Shown piece after piece: positions 26,223 to 35,804 of a stretch of 64,000 bases of DNA. The first letter of the stretch is position 1, and every line of letters starts with the position of its first letter. Both the position numbers and the translations under genes were made by a program. Source of the stretch: Pseudomonas lini (GTDB taxonomy: Bacteria; Pseudomonadota; Gammaproteobacteria; Pseudomonadales; Pseudomonadaceae); contig NZ_JYLB01000002.1 in assembly GCF_001042905.1 (NCBI RefSeq), forward strand, positions 372,001-436,000, given 5' to 3'. The notes below the pieces were generated by a model, which was not told the origin of the DNA, searched no databases, and was given only the letters and a program-made list of their open reading frames with translations.

Positions 26223-27161
26223 ATGAGCTTTTCCTTCGTCGCGAAGGCTTCGGTGTTGTTGCTGTTCCTCGGCAGCACGCTCTATATGCACTTGCGTGGC
26301 AAGGCGCGTTTGCCGGTCCTGCGTCAGTTCGTCAACCACTCGGCTCTGTTTGCACCCTATAACGCCTTGATGTACCTGTTTTCCGGTGTACCTTCCAAAC
26401 CCTACCTGGACCGCAGCAAGTTCCCCGAACTGGATGTGCTCAGGGACAATTGGGAAGTTATCCGCGACGAAGCCATGCACTTGTTTGACGAGGGCTATAT
26501 TCGCGCCGCCGAAAAGAACAACGACGCCGGTTTCGGTTCGTTCTTCAAGAAAGGCTGGAAGCGTTTCTACCTCAAGTGGTACGACAAACCATTGTCATCG
26601 GCCGAAACCTTGTGCCCGAAAACCGTGGCGTTGGTCAGCAGTATTCCCAACGTCAAAGGCGCCATGTTTGCGTTGCTGCCCGCTGGCAGTCACCTCAACC
26701 CGCATCGCGATCCGTTCGCCGGTTCTTTGCGTTATCACTTGGGGCTGTCGACGCCGAACTCCGATCATTGCCGTATCTTCGTCGATGGTCAGGTCTATGC
26801 CTGGCGTGATGGGGAAGACGTTATGTTCGATGAAACCTACGTGCACTGGGTCAAGAACGAAACCGGGCAACCCCGGGTCATCCTGTTTTGCGACATCGAG
26901 CGACCGATGAGCAACCGCCTCATGACCCGTATCAACCGCTGGATCAGCGGCTTGCTGGGGCGCGCCACTGCACCCCAGAACCTTGACGATGAACGCGTTG
27001 GCGGGATCAACCAGGTCTATGCCTGGAGCAAGTGCTTCAGCGACAAATTCAGCGGTGCGGTCAAACAGTGGAAGCGTCGCAATCCCAAGGCCTACCGCGT
27101 ACTGCGGCCGGTGCTGGCGGTGGTGGTGTTGACGTTGTTGGGGTATTGGCTGTTTGGTTGA
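26223..27161 (+). CDS. lpxO: lipid A 2-hydroxylase LpxO (aspartyl/asparaginyl beta-hydroxylase family)
   Basis: A 312-residue Fe(II)/2-oxoglutarate dioxygenase that hydroxylates a secondary acyl chain of lipid A. It has membrane helices near the N-terminus (residues 4-20) and C-terminus (VLRPVLAVVVLTLLGYWLFG). The iron and 2-oxoglutarate ligands lie in HLNPHRDPFAGSLRYHLGL and in VHWVKNETGQPRVILFCDIE. AAGGAG precedes the ATG. Together with eptA at 547 it makes two lipid A modification genes in the window, though far apart and not one operon. Confidence 0.88.
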   Translation: MSFSFVAKASVLLLFLGSTLYMHLRGKARLPVLRQFVNHSALFAPYNALMYLFSGVPSKPYLDRSKFPELDVLRDNWEVIRDEAMHLFDEGYIRAAEKNNDAGFGSFFKKGWKRFYLKWYDKPLSSAETLCPKTVALVSSIPNVKGAMFALLPAGSHLNPHRDPFAGSLRYHLGLSTPNSDHCRIFVDGQVYAWRDGEDVMFDETYVHWVKNETGQPRVILFCDIERPMSNRLMTRINRWISGLLGRATAPQNLDDERVGGINQVYAWSKCFSDKFSGAVKQWKRRNPKAYRVLRPVLAVVVLTLLGYWLFG

Positions 27162-27220
27162 GGGCCGGCCACGGGATGAAAAGCCGCTCCTTGGGGGTAA
27201 TGCCAGTCAGTTAAGCGCAA

Positions 27221-27318
27221 TCCCTGTGGGAGCGGGCTTGCTCGCGAAGACGGCGGCACAGTAAACATTGATGTCGCCTGACACACCGCCTTCGCGAGCA
27301 AGCCCGCTCCCACAGGGA
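27221..27318. repeat. paired REP element, family B copy 5
   Basis: TCCCTGTGGGAGCGGGCTTG and complement flank a spacer with AACATTGATGT. It lies between lpxO and the EamA leader, which are read in the same direction. Confidence 0.9.
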
Positions 27319-27422
27319 TCGTGCCAGACTCTTAGTCATTGCAATCCATGTCATGCGCTGGTTATAGTCGGCCCTCGGTGGTTTCCTGAACCACCATTTC
27401 ATCCATCAAAAAAGATCAGCCC

Positions 27423-27587
27423 ATGCCAGCTTCCCCCATCAACGCGGTAGTCGATTCAGCGGTCAACGCTGGCGTCGTGCCGTGCGGGAATCAGCAGCCT
27501 GCGCAGATCAGTCATTACCCCCCACCTGTCAGTAGCTCGCCGGTGTGCGCAGTCGTATCACCGCCAGGCGTTGGCTTTTCGGGCTGA
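27423..27587 (+). CDS. 54-codon proline/cysteine-containing leader peptide upstream of EamA gene
   Basis: A short ORF, ATG at 27423 and TGA at 27585-27587, encodes 54 residues with no membrane segment. Ten residues are proline, including PPP at 33-35 and two PP-like stretches (VVSPPGVGF), and two cysteines occur in VPCGN and PVCAV. The ORF ends 109 bases before the EamA start, and the gap holds alternative hairpins and a T-run. PPP stretches slow ribosomes when EF-P is limiting. A translated leader that controls the exporter is the best reading, but it is not proven. Confidence 0.6.
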   Translation: MPASPINAVVDSAVNAGVVPCGNQQPAQISHYPPPVSSSPVCAVVSPPGVGFSG

Positions 27588-27696
27588 TCAGCTTTTCTGC
27601 TGTTCCCATGCCCGTCTGAAAAAGCGCCCGCCTGAAAAAACTACTGAATTTCAGCCTCGGCTGAGTTGGCTTTTTGCCTGACTACAGGTGGTATTC
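27588..27696 (+). promoter_or_regulatory. possible attenuator between leader ORF and EamA gene
   Basis: TCAGCC-tc-GGCTGA (27651-27664) and the alternative AGCC (27653-27656) pairing with GGCT before TTTT (27668-27675) could form a weak terminator. AAAAAGC at 27619-27625 can pair instead with GCTTTTT at 27669-27675. A second hairpin CAGC-ttttct-GCTG follows the leader stop. Two similar blocks, GTCTGAAAAAG and GCCTGAAAAAA, occur at 27614-27640. Confidence 0.4.
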
Positions 27697-28560
27697 ATGT
27701 TTGTCCTTTCGAAAAAATCCGCGCTCGCGGCGGCGTCCACGAGCCTGTTCGTTTTGCTGTGGAGCAGCGGGGCGATCTTCTCCAAATGGGGCCTGGCCCA
27801 TGCATCACCCTTTGCCTTTCTGCTGATTCGCTTCGCCATTGCCTTGTGCGGGCTGGTGCTATTGATGCCGTTGCTCAAGCTGAAACTGCCCAAGGGCGGC
27901 AAGCCGATGTTGTATGCGATGGCCACGGGTGTGGTGTTGCTGGGCGCTTATCAGATTTTCTATCTGCTGGCCCTGGACCTGAAAGTCACGCCGGGCGTGA
28001 TGGCAACCATCATGGGTGTTCAACCGATTCTCACCGTAGTGATCATGGAGCGGCATCGATCAATAAGCCGGATGTTCGGTCTGGCGCTAGGCTTGGCCGG
28101 ATTGATCATGGTGGTCTATCAGGGCATCGGTCTGGCTGGCATGTCGTTGGCCGGGATGCTCTTCGGTCTGTTGGCGCTGGCGAGCATGACGTTCGGTTCG
28201 ATCATGCAGAAACGCATCACCGACAATCCCCTCGGCACACTGCCGGTGCAGTACCTCGCCGGGCTGTTGTTGTGCGGGGTGTTTGTGCCGTTCCAGCCGT
28301 TTCACGTCGAACACAGCACCGGGTTCATCGTGCCGGTGTTGTGGATGGGACTGGTGGTATCGGTGCTGGCGACGCTGCTGCTGTATCGACTGATTGCACG
28401 AGGCAATCTGGTGAATGTCACCAGCCTGTTTTACCTGGTGCCGGCGGTAACGGCGGTCATGGACTACCTGATTTTTGGCAACCGTCTGGCGGCGTTGAGC
28501 ATGCTCGGCATGCTGCTGATCATCGTCGGCCTGGTGTTTGTGTTCCGTAAGAGCGCTTGA
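27697..28560 (+). CDS. EamA/DMT family exporter
   Basis: A 287-residue transporter with ten predicted helices in two EamA repeats (first starting SLFVLLWSSGAIFSKWGLAH, second LAGMLFGLLALASMTFGSIM). Members export amino acids or other small metabolites; the substrate here is unknown. The ATG at 27697 is preceded by AGGTGG. The unusual feature is the 270-base leader with its own ORF. A hairpin at 28567 separates it from another, leftward EamA gene. Confidence 0.85.
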   Translation: MFVLSKKSALAAASTSLFVLLWSSGAIFSKWGLAHASPFAFLLIRFAIALCGLVLLMPLLKLKLPKGGKPMLYAMATGVVLLGAYQIFYLLALDLKVTPGVMATIMGVQPILTVVIMERHRSISRMFGLALGLAGLIMVVYQGIGLAGMSLAGMLFGLLALASMTFGSIMQKRITDNPLGTLPVQYLAGLLLCGVFVPFQPFHVEHSTGFIVPVLWMGLVVSVLATLLLYRLIARGNLVNVTSLFYLVPAVTAVMDYLIFGNRLAALSMLGMLLIIVGLVFVFRKSA

Positions 28561-28566
28561 AACCGA

Positions 28567-28600
28567 AAGGCCCGGGGCATGAGCTCCGGGCCTTGTTTAA
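28567..28600. terminator. bidirectional terminator between two EamA genes
   Basis: AAGGCCCGG (28567-28575) and CCGGGCCTT (28586-28594) form a perfect 9-bp stem with TGTTT after it, 7 bases past the stop of the rightward gene and just before the end of the leftward one. Confidence 0.7.
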
Positions 28601-29505
28601 CTGGCAGCCACCTCAGCCGTCTTCACCACCGCTGGCTTCAACACCAGCCACAACGCCACCGCAATCAACACCCCGCCATAAAGGTGCGCCATCGACAGCG
28701 GCTCATCCAGCAACAGCGCCCCCCACAACACACCAAACGGCGGAATCATGAAGGTTACGGTCATGGATTTCACCGGGCCAACCGAAGTCAGCAAACGGAA
28801 GTAAATAATGTAGGCAAAGGCCGTGCAGACCAAACCTAACCCCAGCAACGACAACCAGACATTCCAGCCGCCCCAGCTCGCCGGTGGCTGGCTGATCACG
28901 CTGTAGCCAAACAGCGGCAGCAACAACAACGTCGCGCCGAGCATGCTGCCCAGCGCCGAAAGGCGACTGTCGAGGCCGCCGGCATGGTCGAGCCAGCGTC
29001 GGGCGAGGAACCCGGCAAAGCCATAGCAGGTGGTGGCCATCAGGCACGCCAGTGCGCCCATCAGCAGTTCCATGTTGAACGCCACCGGACCCGCACGGGT
29101 GAGGATGCCGACGCCGAACAGGCCGAGAAATACTCCGCCCAACTTGGCGGCGGTGAGTTTTTCATGGAAAAACAGGCCGCCGATCAGCACCCCCATCAAA
29201 GGCGTGGTGGCGTTGAAAATCGCCGAATAACCGGCCGGCAGCACTTGGGCGGCCACAGAGTAGAGGGTTGCTGGAATCCCGGAGTTGATCAGCCCGAGCA
29301 GCATCACCGTCTTGAGTTTGCCTTTGAAATCCCAGCTGATGCGCATCAGCCCAAGGATCACCAGTAGCCCGACGGCGGCAATCGATACGCGAAAAAAAGC
29401 AGTGGGGATTGTGCCAATCACTGGGGCAATAACGCGCATGAACAGAAAGCTCGCACCCCAAATGGCGGCAAGCGACAACATACGCAGGATATCGACGGGG
29501 TTCAC
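28597..29505 (-). CDS. EamA/DMT family exporter
   Basis: A 302-residue ten-helix transporter: ILRMLSLAAIWGASFLFMRV at the start and the second repeat from MGALACLMATTCYGFAGFLA. GTG at 29505 is taken as the start because AAGGAAGG lies just upstream and the downstream sequence matches the family N-terminus. The frame is open to 29589 without similarity. It converges on the other EamA gene but the two are only distantly alike. Confidence 0.82.
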   Translation of the reverse strand: MNPVDILRMLSLAAIWGASFLFMRVIAPVIGTIPTAFFRVSIAAVGLLVILGLMRISWDFKGKLKTVMLLGLINSGIPATLYSVAAQVLPAGYSAIFNATTPLMGVLIGGLFFHEKLTAAKLGGVFLGLFGVGILTRAGPVAFNMELLMGALACLMATTCYGFAGFLARRWLDHAGGLDSRLSALGSMLGATLLLLPLFGYSVISQPPASWGGWNVWLSLLGLGLVCTAFAYIIYFRLLTSVGPVKSMTVTFMIPPFGVLWGALLLDEPLSMAHLYGGVLIAVALWLVLKPAVVKTAEVAAS

Positions 29506-29634
29506 AGCACTTTCCTTCCTTGATTGGCGCGCAAGTGTCGCGCCAGTCAGGGCACAAGGCAATGGTTGCGTTGCGTCACGCAGGGCCACTAAGCTCAGGC
29601 TCCAACGATAAGAACAGCCGCCGAGGTTTTACCT

Positions 29635-31356
29635 ATGCCGCAGCAATGGCCAGCCGCCGACATCGCCCGAATGATCCTCGATGGCTTTGACGATTACCGC
29701 GAGCATTTCCGTCAGATCACCGACGGCGCCCGAGCCCGCTTCGAGCAGGCTCAATGGCAGGAGACGCAAGTCGCGTCGGCGGCGCGAATCAACCTCTATG
29801 AAGAAAAGGTCGGCGAAACGGTCGGGCGCTTGCATGTGTCGTTCGAGACCGATGTGCTGATGGACGTCAGCAACTGGCCGTTGGTCAAGAGCGCTTACAT
29901 CAGCCTGATCGACCTGCGTTTCGACGATGAACTGTCCGAGACTTGGTACAACTCGATTTTCTGCGGGCTGTTCAGCCACGACCTGATCAGCGATGGCTGC
30001 ATGTTCATCCACACCACGCGGCCGAGCCTGCGCCGCGCCCGGGCCGCGCAAACCCGCACCTACAAGCCGCATGGACAGTTATCGGGCATGCTCACGAGCA
30101 TCTTTGCCGACTACCGCTTCAGTGAGGATTACGCTGATTTGCCAGGCGACCTGCGTCGCCTCGAAGTGCAATTGCGTGAGAATCTGCCGGACTGGGTCTG
30201 CAAGGATCCGGAACTGAGTGTGGAGCTGTTTTCCTCGGTGCTTTACCGCAACAAGGGCGCCTATCTGGTGGGGCGCATTTACACCCAGGACGAACAGTGG
30301 CCGCTGGTGATTCCGCTGCTGCACCGCGAAGGTCGGGGCATCCAGATCGATGCGCTGATCACTGACGAGGCGGAGGTGTCGATCATCTTCTCCTTCACCC
30401 GTTCGTACTTCATGGTCGATGTGCCGGTGCCGGCGGAATTCATCGGCTTTCTCAAACGCATCCTGCCGGGCAAGCACATCGCCGAGCTATACACCTCGAT
30501 CGGCTTCTACAAGCATGGCAAGTCCGAGTTTTACCGGGCGCTGATCAATCACCTGGCCAACACCGACGATCAGTTCATCATGGCCCCCGGCGTGCGCGGC
30601 ATGGTCATGAGCGTGTTTACCCTGCCGGGCTTCAACACCGTTTTCAAGATCATCAAGGACCGCTTCTCTCCGTCGAAAAACGTCGACCGCGCCACGGTGA
30701 TCGAAAAGTATCGCCTGGTGAAAAGTGTCGACCGGGTCGGGCGCATGGCCGATACCCAAGAGTTCGCCGACTTCCGTTTCCCGTTGAGCAAGTTCGAGCC
30801 GGCGTGCCTGGAGGAATTGCTTGAAGTGGCAGCGTCCACGGTGTCACTGGAAGGTGACACGGTGCTGATCCGCCACTGCTGGACCGAACGCCGGATGACA
30901 CCGTTGAACCTCTATCTGGAACACGCCAACGAGGCACAGGTTCGCGAGGCGCTGGAGGATTACGGTCTGGCGATCAAGCAACTGGCGGCGGCGAACATTT
31001 TCCCCGGCGACATGTTGCTGAAAAACTTTGGCGTCACCCGTCACGGTCGTGTGGTGTTTTATGACTACGACGAGATCTGCTTCCTGACCGAAGCCAACTT
31101 CCGCCACATCCCGCAACCGCGTACACCGGAAGACGAAATGGCCTCCGAACCGTGGTACTCGATCGGGCCACTGGATGTATTTCCCGAGGAATTTCCACCG
31201 TTTCTGTTTGCCGATTCGGGGCAACGACGGTTGTTCGATCAGTTGCATGGGGAGTTGTACAACGCTGATTACTGGAAGAGTTTGCAGGAGGCAATTCGGG
31301 CGGGGAAGGTGATTGATGTGTTCCCGTATCGCCGCAAAGGCCTTGATAACGAATAG
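29635..31356 (+). CDS. aceK: isocitrate dehydrogenase kinase/phosphatase
   Basis: A 573-residue bifunctional enzyme that phosphorylates isocitrate dehydrogenase and removes the phosphate, switching carbon into the glyoxylate shunt. N-terminal regulatory domain ([20 protein letters not shown]) is followed by the kinase fold (DVFPYRRKG near the end; [20 protein letters not shown] as the catalytic/metal segment). Length matches the family. The glyoxylate shunt genes are not next to it. It is followed by a family C repeat and hrpA. Confidence 0.93.
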   Translation: MPQQWPAADIARMILDGFDDYREHFRQITDGARARFEQAQWQETQVASAARINLYEEKVGETVGRLHVSFETDVLMDVSNWPLVKSAYISLIDLRFDDELSETWYNSIFCGLFSHDLISDGCMFIHTTRPSLRRARAAQTRTYKPHGQLSGMLTSIFADYRFSEDYADLPGDLRRLEVQLRENLPDWVCKDPELSVELFSSVLYRNKGAYLVGRIYTQDEQWPLVIPLLHREGRGIQIDALITDEAEVSIIFSFTRSYFMVDVPVPAEFIGFLKRILPGKHIAELYTSIGFYKHGKSEFYRALINHLANTDDQFIMAPGVRGMVMSVFTLPGFNTVFKIIKDRFSPSKNVDRATVIEKYRLVKSVDRVGRMADTQEFADFRFPLSKFEPACLEELLEVAASTVSLEGDTVLIRHCWTERRMTPLNLYLEHANEAQVREALEDYGLAIKQLAAANIFPGDMLLKNFGVTRHGRVVFYDYDEICFLTEANFRHIPQPRTPEDEMASEPWYSIGPLDVFPEEFPPFLFADSGQRRLFDQLHGELYNADYWKSLQEAIRAGKVIDVFPYRRKGLDNE

Positions 31357-31379
31357 CCCACAACACCACACCGGACACT

Positions 31380-31487
31380 GATCATTCCCACGCTCCGCGT
31401 GGGAATGCAGCAAGGGACGCTCTGCGTCCCAAGAGCGGACGCGGAGCGTCCGGGGAGGCATTCCCACGCGGAGCGTGGGAACGATCA
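31380..31487. repeat. nested palindromic repeat, family C copy 2
   Basis: TGATCATTCCCACGCTCCGC and the complementary right arm enclose GGGACGCTCTGCGTCCC and GGACGCGGAGCGTCC. It lies between aceK and hrpA, read in the same direction. Confidence 0.85.
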
Positions 31488-31549
31488 CATGGGAGCGCAA
31501 ATCTGCGACAATCCGCCCCCTGCGCCACTAGACGACTTTTGCGTACCTG

Positions 31550-34500
31550 ATGACTGACGAATCGCCTTCAATCGACAAACTGCTGAAAAACCTCGATCAC
31601 GCCATGCTCGCCGACCGCCACCGGCTGCGGCGGCAGTTGCTTGAGCTGCGCAAGAAACCTGACGAGGCCAAACTGGCCCAGTGGGTGACGCGCACGCAGG
31701 CGTCCTGTGATCAGGTGTTGGCGCGGCGCGCCAGCCTGCCGGTGATTCGTTACGACGACAGCCTGCCGATCGCCGCCAAGCGCGACGAAATCAAAGAGGC
31801 GCTGCTCAAGCATCAGGTGCTGATCATTGCCGGCGAAACCGGGTCGGGTAAAACCACCCAGTTGCCGAAAATCTGCCTGGAAATCGGTCGCGGCCAGCAC
31901 GGCCTGATCGGCCACACCCAGCCCCGTCGAATCGCCGCGCGCAGCGTGGCGAGCCGGGTTGCTGAAGAATTGGCGACGCCGTTGGGCGCGCTGGTCGGTT
32001 ATCAGGTGCGGTTCGAGGATCAGAGCGATTCCAACACCCTGATCAAACTGATGACCGACGGCATTCTGCTGGCGGAAACCCAGAACGACCGCTACCTCGA
32101 GCGCTACGACACGATCATCGTCGACGAAGCCCACGAACGCAGCCTGAACATCGACTTCCTGCTCGGTTACCTGAAAACCCTGCTGCCGCGTCGTCCGGAC
32201 CTGAAAGTCATCATCACTTCGGCGACCATCGACCTGGAGCGTTTTTCCAAGCACTTCGACGATGCGCCGATTGTCGAAGTCTCCGGTCGCACCTTCCCGG
32301 TAGAAACCTGGTATCGCCCGCTGACCCTGGAGCAGGACGAGGAGGGCAACCGTGTCGAGGATGACCTGACCGTGGATCAGGCGATCCTCGCTACCCTCGA
32401 CGAAATCGCCGCGTTCGAACGCAGCGAGCGCAAGAGTCCTGGCGACGTGCTGGTGTTCCTGCCCGGCGAGCGCGAGATTCGCGACGCGGCGGACATGCTG
32501 CGCAAGGCTCAACTCAAACACACCGAGATTCTGCCGTTGTACGCGCGACTGTCGCCTGCCGAGCAGCAGCGGATTTTCCAGTCGCACCCAGGGCGTCGCG
32601 TGGTACTGGCGACCAACGTCGCCGAAACCTCGCTGACGGTGCCGGGCATTCGTTACGTGATCGACAGCGGCACCGCGCGCATCAGCCGTTACAGCTATCG
32701 CGCCAAGGTTCAGCGCCTGCCCATCGAAGCGGTTTCCCAGGCCAGTGCCAACCAGCGCAAAGGTCGTTGCGGACGGGTCGAACCGGGCATTTGTATCCGC
32801 CTCTACAGCGAAGAAGATTTCATCGGTCGGCCGGAATTCACCGATCCGGAAATCCTGCGTACCAACCTCGCAGCAGTCATTTTGCAGATGCTTCATCTGC
32901 GCCTCGGCGAGATCACCGATTTCCCGTTTATCGAGCCGCCGGATGGCAAAGCCATCAGCGACGGTTTCAACCTGCTGCAAGAGCTCTCAGCGGTGGACCG
33001 CAACAGTCAGTTGACGCCGCTCGGTCGCCAACTGGCGCGGCTGCCGGTGGACCCGCGCATGGGCCGCATGCTGCTGGAAGCGGCGAAACTTGGCAGCTTG
33101 CAGGAAGTGCTGATCGTCGCCAGCGCCATGTCGATTCAGGACCCGCGCGAACGTCCGCCGGAGCGTCAACAAGCGGCCGATCAGGCTCACGCCCAGTGGA
33201 AAGACGTGGACTCGGACTTCGCCGGGCTGGTTAATCTGTGGCGTGGTTTTGAAGAGCAGCGCCAGGCCCTGACGGCCAGTCCGCTGCGCAACTGGTGTCG
33301 CAAGAACTTCCTCAATTACCTGCGCCTGCGTGAGTGGCGCGACTCCCATCGTCAGTTGAGCCTGATCTGCCGCGACATGCAGTTGAGCCTCAACAAAGAG
33401 CCGGCGGATTACCCGAAACTGCACAAAGCCGTGCTCTCCGGATTGCTCAGCCAGATCGGCCAGAAAACCGAAGACGGCGACTACCTCGGTGCCCGTCAGC
33501 GGCGCTTCTGGATTCACCCGTCGTCGGGCCTGGGCAAGAAGCGTCCACAATGGCTGATGACCGCCGAACTGGTGGAAACCACCAAGCTCTACGCGCGGAT
33601 GGTCGCCAAGATCGACGCTGACTGGATCGAGCCGCTGGCCGGGCACCTGATCAAGAAAAATCACTTCGAACCCCACTGGGAGAAGAAGCGTGGTCAGGTC
33701 GTGGCCTTCGAGCAAATCACCCTGTTCGGGCTGATCGTGGTCGGTCGCCGACCGGTGCATTACGGGCCGATCGACCCGGTGGTGTCTCGTGAGTTTTTCA
33801 TTCGCGAAGGCCTGGTGCGCGGCGAGATTCAATCCAAAGCCAAGTGCCTGACGGCCAACCAACAACTGCTGGAACAGCTCGACGAACTGGAAGCCAAGGC
33901 GCGCCGCCGCGACATCCTCGCCGACGAAGAAACCTTGTTCGCCTTCTACGATGCGCGACTGCCAGCAGAAATCCACCAGACCGCGACTTTCGACAGCTGG
34001 TACCGGATCAACAGTCAGAAAGACCCACAGCTGCTGATCATGCGCGAAGAAGACGTGCTGGCTCGCGAAGCCAGCGAAGTCACCGCCGCGCATTACCCGG
34101 ACACCCTGCACATTGGCGATCTGGAACTGGCGCTGAGTTATCACTTTGAGCCCAACCATCCGCGCGACGGCGTGACCTTGCGCGTGCCGGCGCCGCTGTT
34201 GCCGATGCTGCCGCCGGAACGTCTGGAATGGCTGGTGCCGGGCGTAATCGAGGCCAAGTGCATTGCGTTGGTGCGCAACCTGCCCAAGGCCCTGCGCAAG
34301 AATTTCGTGCCGGTGCCGGACTTCGTCAAAGCCGCATTGCAGCGCATCACGTTTGCCGAGGGCTCGTTGCCTTTGGCGCTGGGCCGCGAGTTGCTGCGCA
34401 TGACCGGCGCGCGGGTCAGCGATGAGGCGTGGGCCGAAGCTTCGCAGCAGGTCGAAAGCCATTTGCGGATGAACCTGGAAATCGTCGACGGTCAGGGCAA

Positions 34501-35461
34501 GTTCCTCGGTGAAGGCCGTGACTTGGCCGAGCTGACCGCACGCTTTGCCGAGGCCAGCCAGGCTGCATTGGCGGTGCCGCAAACGGCGAAGAGCCAACAA
34601 CCGGTGGAGCCGAAAGTCTTTGCCGCCGTGGCTGAGAAAACCCAGCAGAAAATCGCCGGGCTATCGATGACGGTGTATCCGGCGCTGGTGGAAGAGGGCG
34701 GGACAGTCAAGGAAGGTCGATTCTCGACCCCGGCCGAAGCCGAGTTCCAGCATCGCCGGGCCTTGCAGCGTTTGCTGATGCAGCAACTGGCGGAACCGGC
34801 GAAGTTCCTGCGCGGCAAGTTGCCGGGGCTGACCGAGTTGGGCCTGATGTACCGCGACATGGGGCGTGTCGACAGCCTGGTGGAAGATATTCTGCTGGCC
34901 AGTCTCGACAGCTGCATCCTCGACGGCGAAGACCCGTTGCCACGCGATGGCGCCGGACTGGCGTCGCTGGCTGAGCGTAAACGCGGTGGCTGGACCGAGC
35001 ACGCCGAACGGTTGGCCAAGCTGACGCTGGAGATTCTCAAGCTGTGGCATGGCCTGCAAAAACGCTTCAAGGGCAAGATCGACCTGGCGCAAGCGGTGGC
35101 CTTGAACGACATCAAGCAGCAGCTCAGCCATCTGGTGTATCCGGGCTTCGTGCGTGAAACGCCGATGCCGTGGCTCAAGGAGCTGCCGCGTTACCTCAAG
35201 GCTGTCGAGCAACGCTTCGAAAAACTTGGCGCTCAGGTGCAGAAGGACCGAGTCTGGAGCGGTGAATTGTCCGGCCTCTGGGCTCAATACCAGACCCGCG
35301 CCAACAAACACGCCCAGGAAGGCAAGCGCGATCCGCAGCTCGAACTCTATCGCTGGTGGCTGGAGGAATACCGGGTCTCGCTGTTCGCGCAGCAATTGGG
35401 GACCAAGGTGCCGATCTCCGACAAGCGCCTGAACAAGCAATGGAGTCAGGTCGAGCCGTAA
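31550..35461 (+). CDS. hrpA: ATP-dependent RNA helicase HrpA
   Basis: A 1303-residue DEAH-box helicase of the long bacterial HrpA type, involved in RNA and ribosome-related processing. Walker A is GETGSGKTTQLP at residues 95-106, the DEAH box lies in IIVDEAHERSLNIDFLLGYL, and motif VI in ASANQRKGRCGRVEPGICIR. The HA2, OB-fold and DUF3418 regions follow to the C-terminus. Length is normal. A long reverse-strand frame within it is a codon-bias shadow. Confidence 0.95.
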   Translation: MTDESPSIDKLLKNLDHAMLADRHRLRRQLLELRKKPDEAKLAQWVTRTQASCDQVLARRASLPVIRYDDSLPIAAKRDEIKEALLKHQVLIIAGETGSGKTTQLPKICLEIGRGQHGLIGHTQPRRIAARSVASRVAEELATPLGALVGYQVRFEDQSDSNTLIKLMTDGILLAETQNDRYLERYDTIIVDEAHERSLNIDFLLGYLKTLLPRRPDLKVIITSATIDLERFSKHFDDAPIVEVSGRTFPVETWYRPLTLEQDEEGNRVEDDLTVDQAILATLDEIAAFERSERKSPGDVLVFLPGEREIRDAADMLRKAQLKHTEILPLYARLSPAEQQRIFQSHPGRRVVLATNVAETSLTVPGIRYVIDSGTARISRYSYRAKVQRLPIEAVSQASANQRKGRCGRVEPGICIRLYSEEDFIGRPEFTDPEILRTNLAAVILQMLHLRLGEITDFPFIEPPDGKAISDGFNLLQELSAVDRNSQLTPLGRQLARLPVDPRMGRMLLEAAKLGSLQEVLIVASAMSIQDPRERPPERQQAADQAHAQWKDVDSDFAGLVNLWRGFEEQRQALTASPLRNWCRKNFLNYLRLREWRDSHRQLSLICRDMQLSLNKEPADYPKLHKAVLSGLLSQIGQKTEDGDYLGARQRRFWIHPSSGLGKKRPQWLMTAELVETTKLYARMVAKIDADWIEPLAGHLIKKNHFEPHWEKKRGQVVAFEQITLFGLIVVGRRPVHYGPIDPVVSREFFIREGLVRGEIQSKAKCLTANQQLLEQLDELEAKARRRDILADEETLFAFYDARLPAEIHQTATFDSWYRINSQKDPQLLIMREEDVLAREASEVTAAHYPDTLHIGDLELALSYHFEPNHPRDGVTLRVPAPLLPMLPPERLEWLVPGVIEAKCIALVRNLPKALRKNFVPVPDFVKAALQRITFAEGSLPLALGRELLRMTGARVSDEAWAEASQQVESHLRMNLEIVDGQGKFLGEGRDLAELTARFAEASQAALAVPQTAKSQQPVEPKVFAAVAEKTQQKIAGLSMTVYPALVEEGGTVKEGRFSTPAEAEFQHRRALQRLLMQQLAEPAKFLRGKLPGLTELGLMYRDMGRVDSLVEDILLASLDSCILDGEDPLPRDGAGLASLAERKRGGWTEHAERLAKLTLEILKLWHGLQKRFKGKIDLAQAVALNDIKQQLSHLVYPGFVRETPMPWLKELPRYLKAVEQRFEKLGAQVQKDRVWSGELSGLWAQYQTRANKHAQEGKRDPQLELYRWWLEEYRVSLFAQQLGTKVPISDKRLNKQWSQVEP

Positions 35462-35493
35462 AACCCGATCTCCTTGATCTCCTGCGGTCTACT

Positions 35494-35581
35494 GTAGGAG
35501 CTGCCGAAGGCTGTGATCTTTTGATCTTTTGGTGTCGCGACAAAGAAAGATCAAAAGATCGCAGCCTTCGGCAGCTCCTAC
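35494..35581. repeat. inside-out palindromic repeat, family A copy 4
   Basis: Arms of 36 bp with one mismatch (GTAGGAGCTGCCGAAGGCTG first) flank only about 16 bases. The arm order is reversed relative to the three other family A copies. It lies 32 bp after hrpA. The remaining 220 bases up to 35804 hold no gene; I see only a possible promoter region for the next gene. Confidence 0.85.
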
Positions 35582-35804
35582 CCGGTACTGCATTACATCG
35601 CGTGCTCCAGCAAAAGGCGCCAAAAGCCAACGTTTATGGCAAACTTCGCGCCTATAAACGCCAGCCCCGCGGTTTTGAGCCTTCACGGGCCGGGCGGATC
35701 GGAATAAAGCGATGCCAGGTTTGCGTCCGGACCTGGAATAGACCCTTTGTGTGTTGGTACGTCGGTGCCAGCGCTTTCTGCCTGAACGGATTAGAGAAAC
35801 GACC

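Noticed and set aside
32987..34600. Long reverse-strand frame of 537 codons inside hrpA
   Set aside because: It is a mirror of the hrpA reading frame caused by high third-position GC and has no recognisable domain. The same holds for the long reverse frames at 3042-4148, 16793-18199, 35652-36959, 38164-39525 and 50474-51676.
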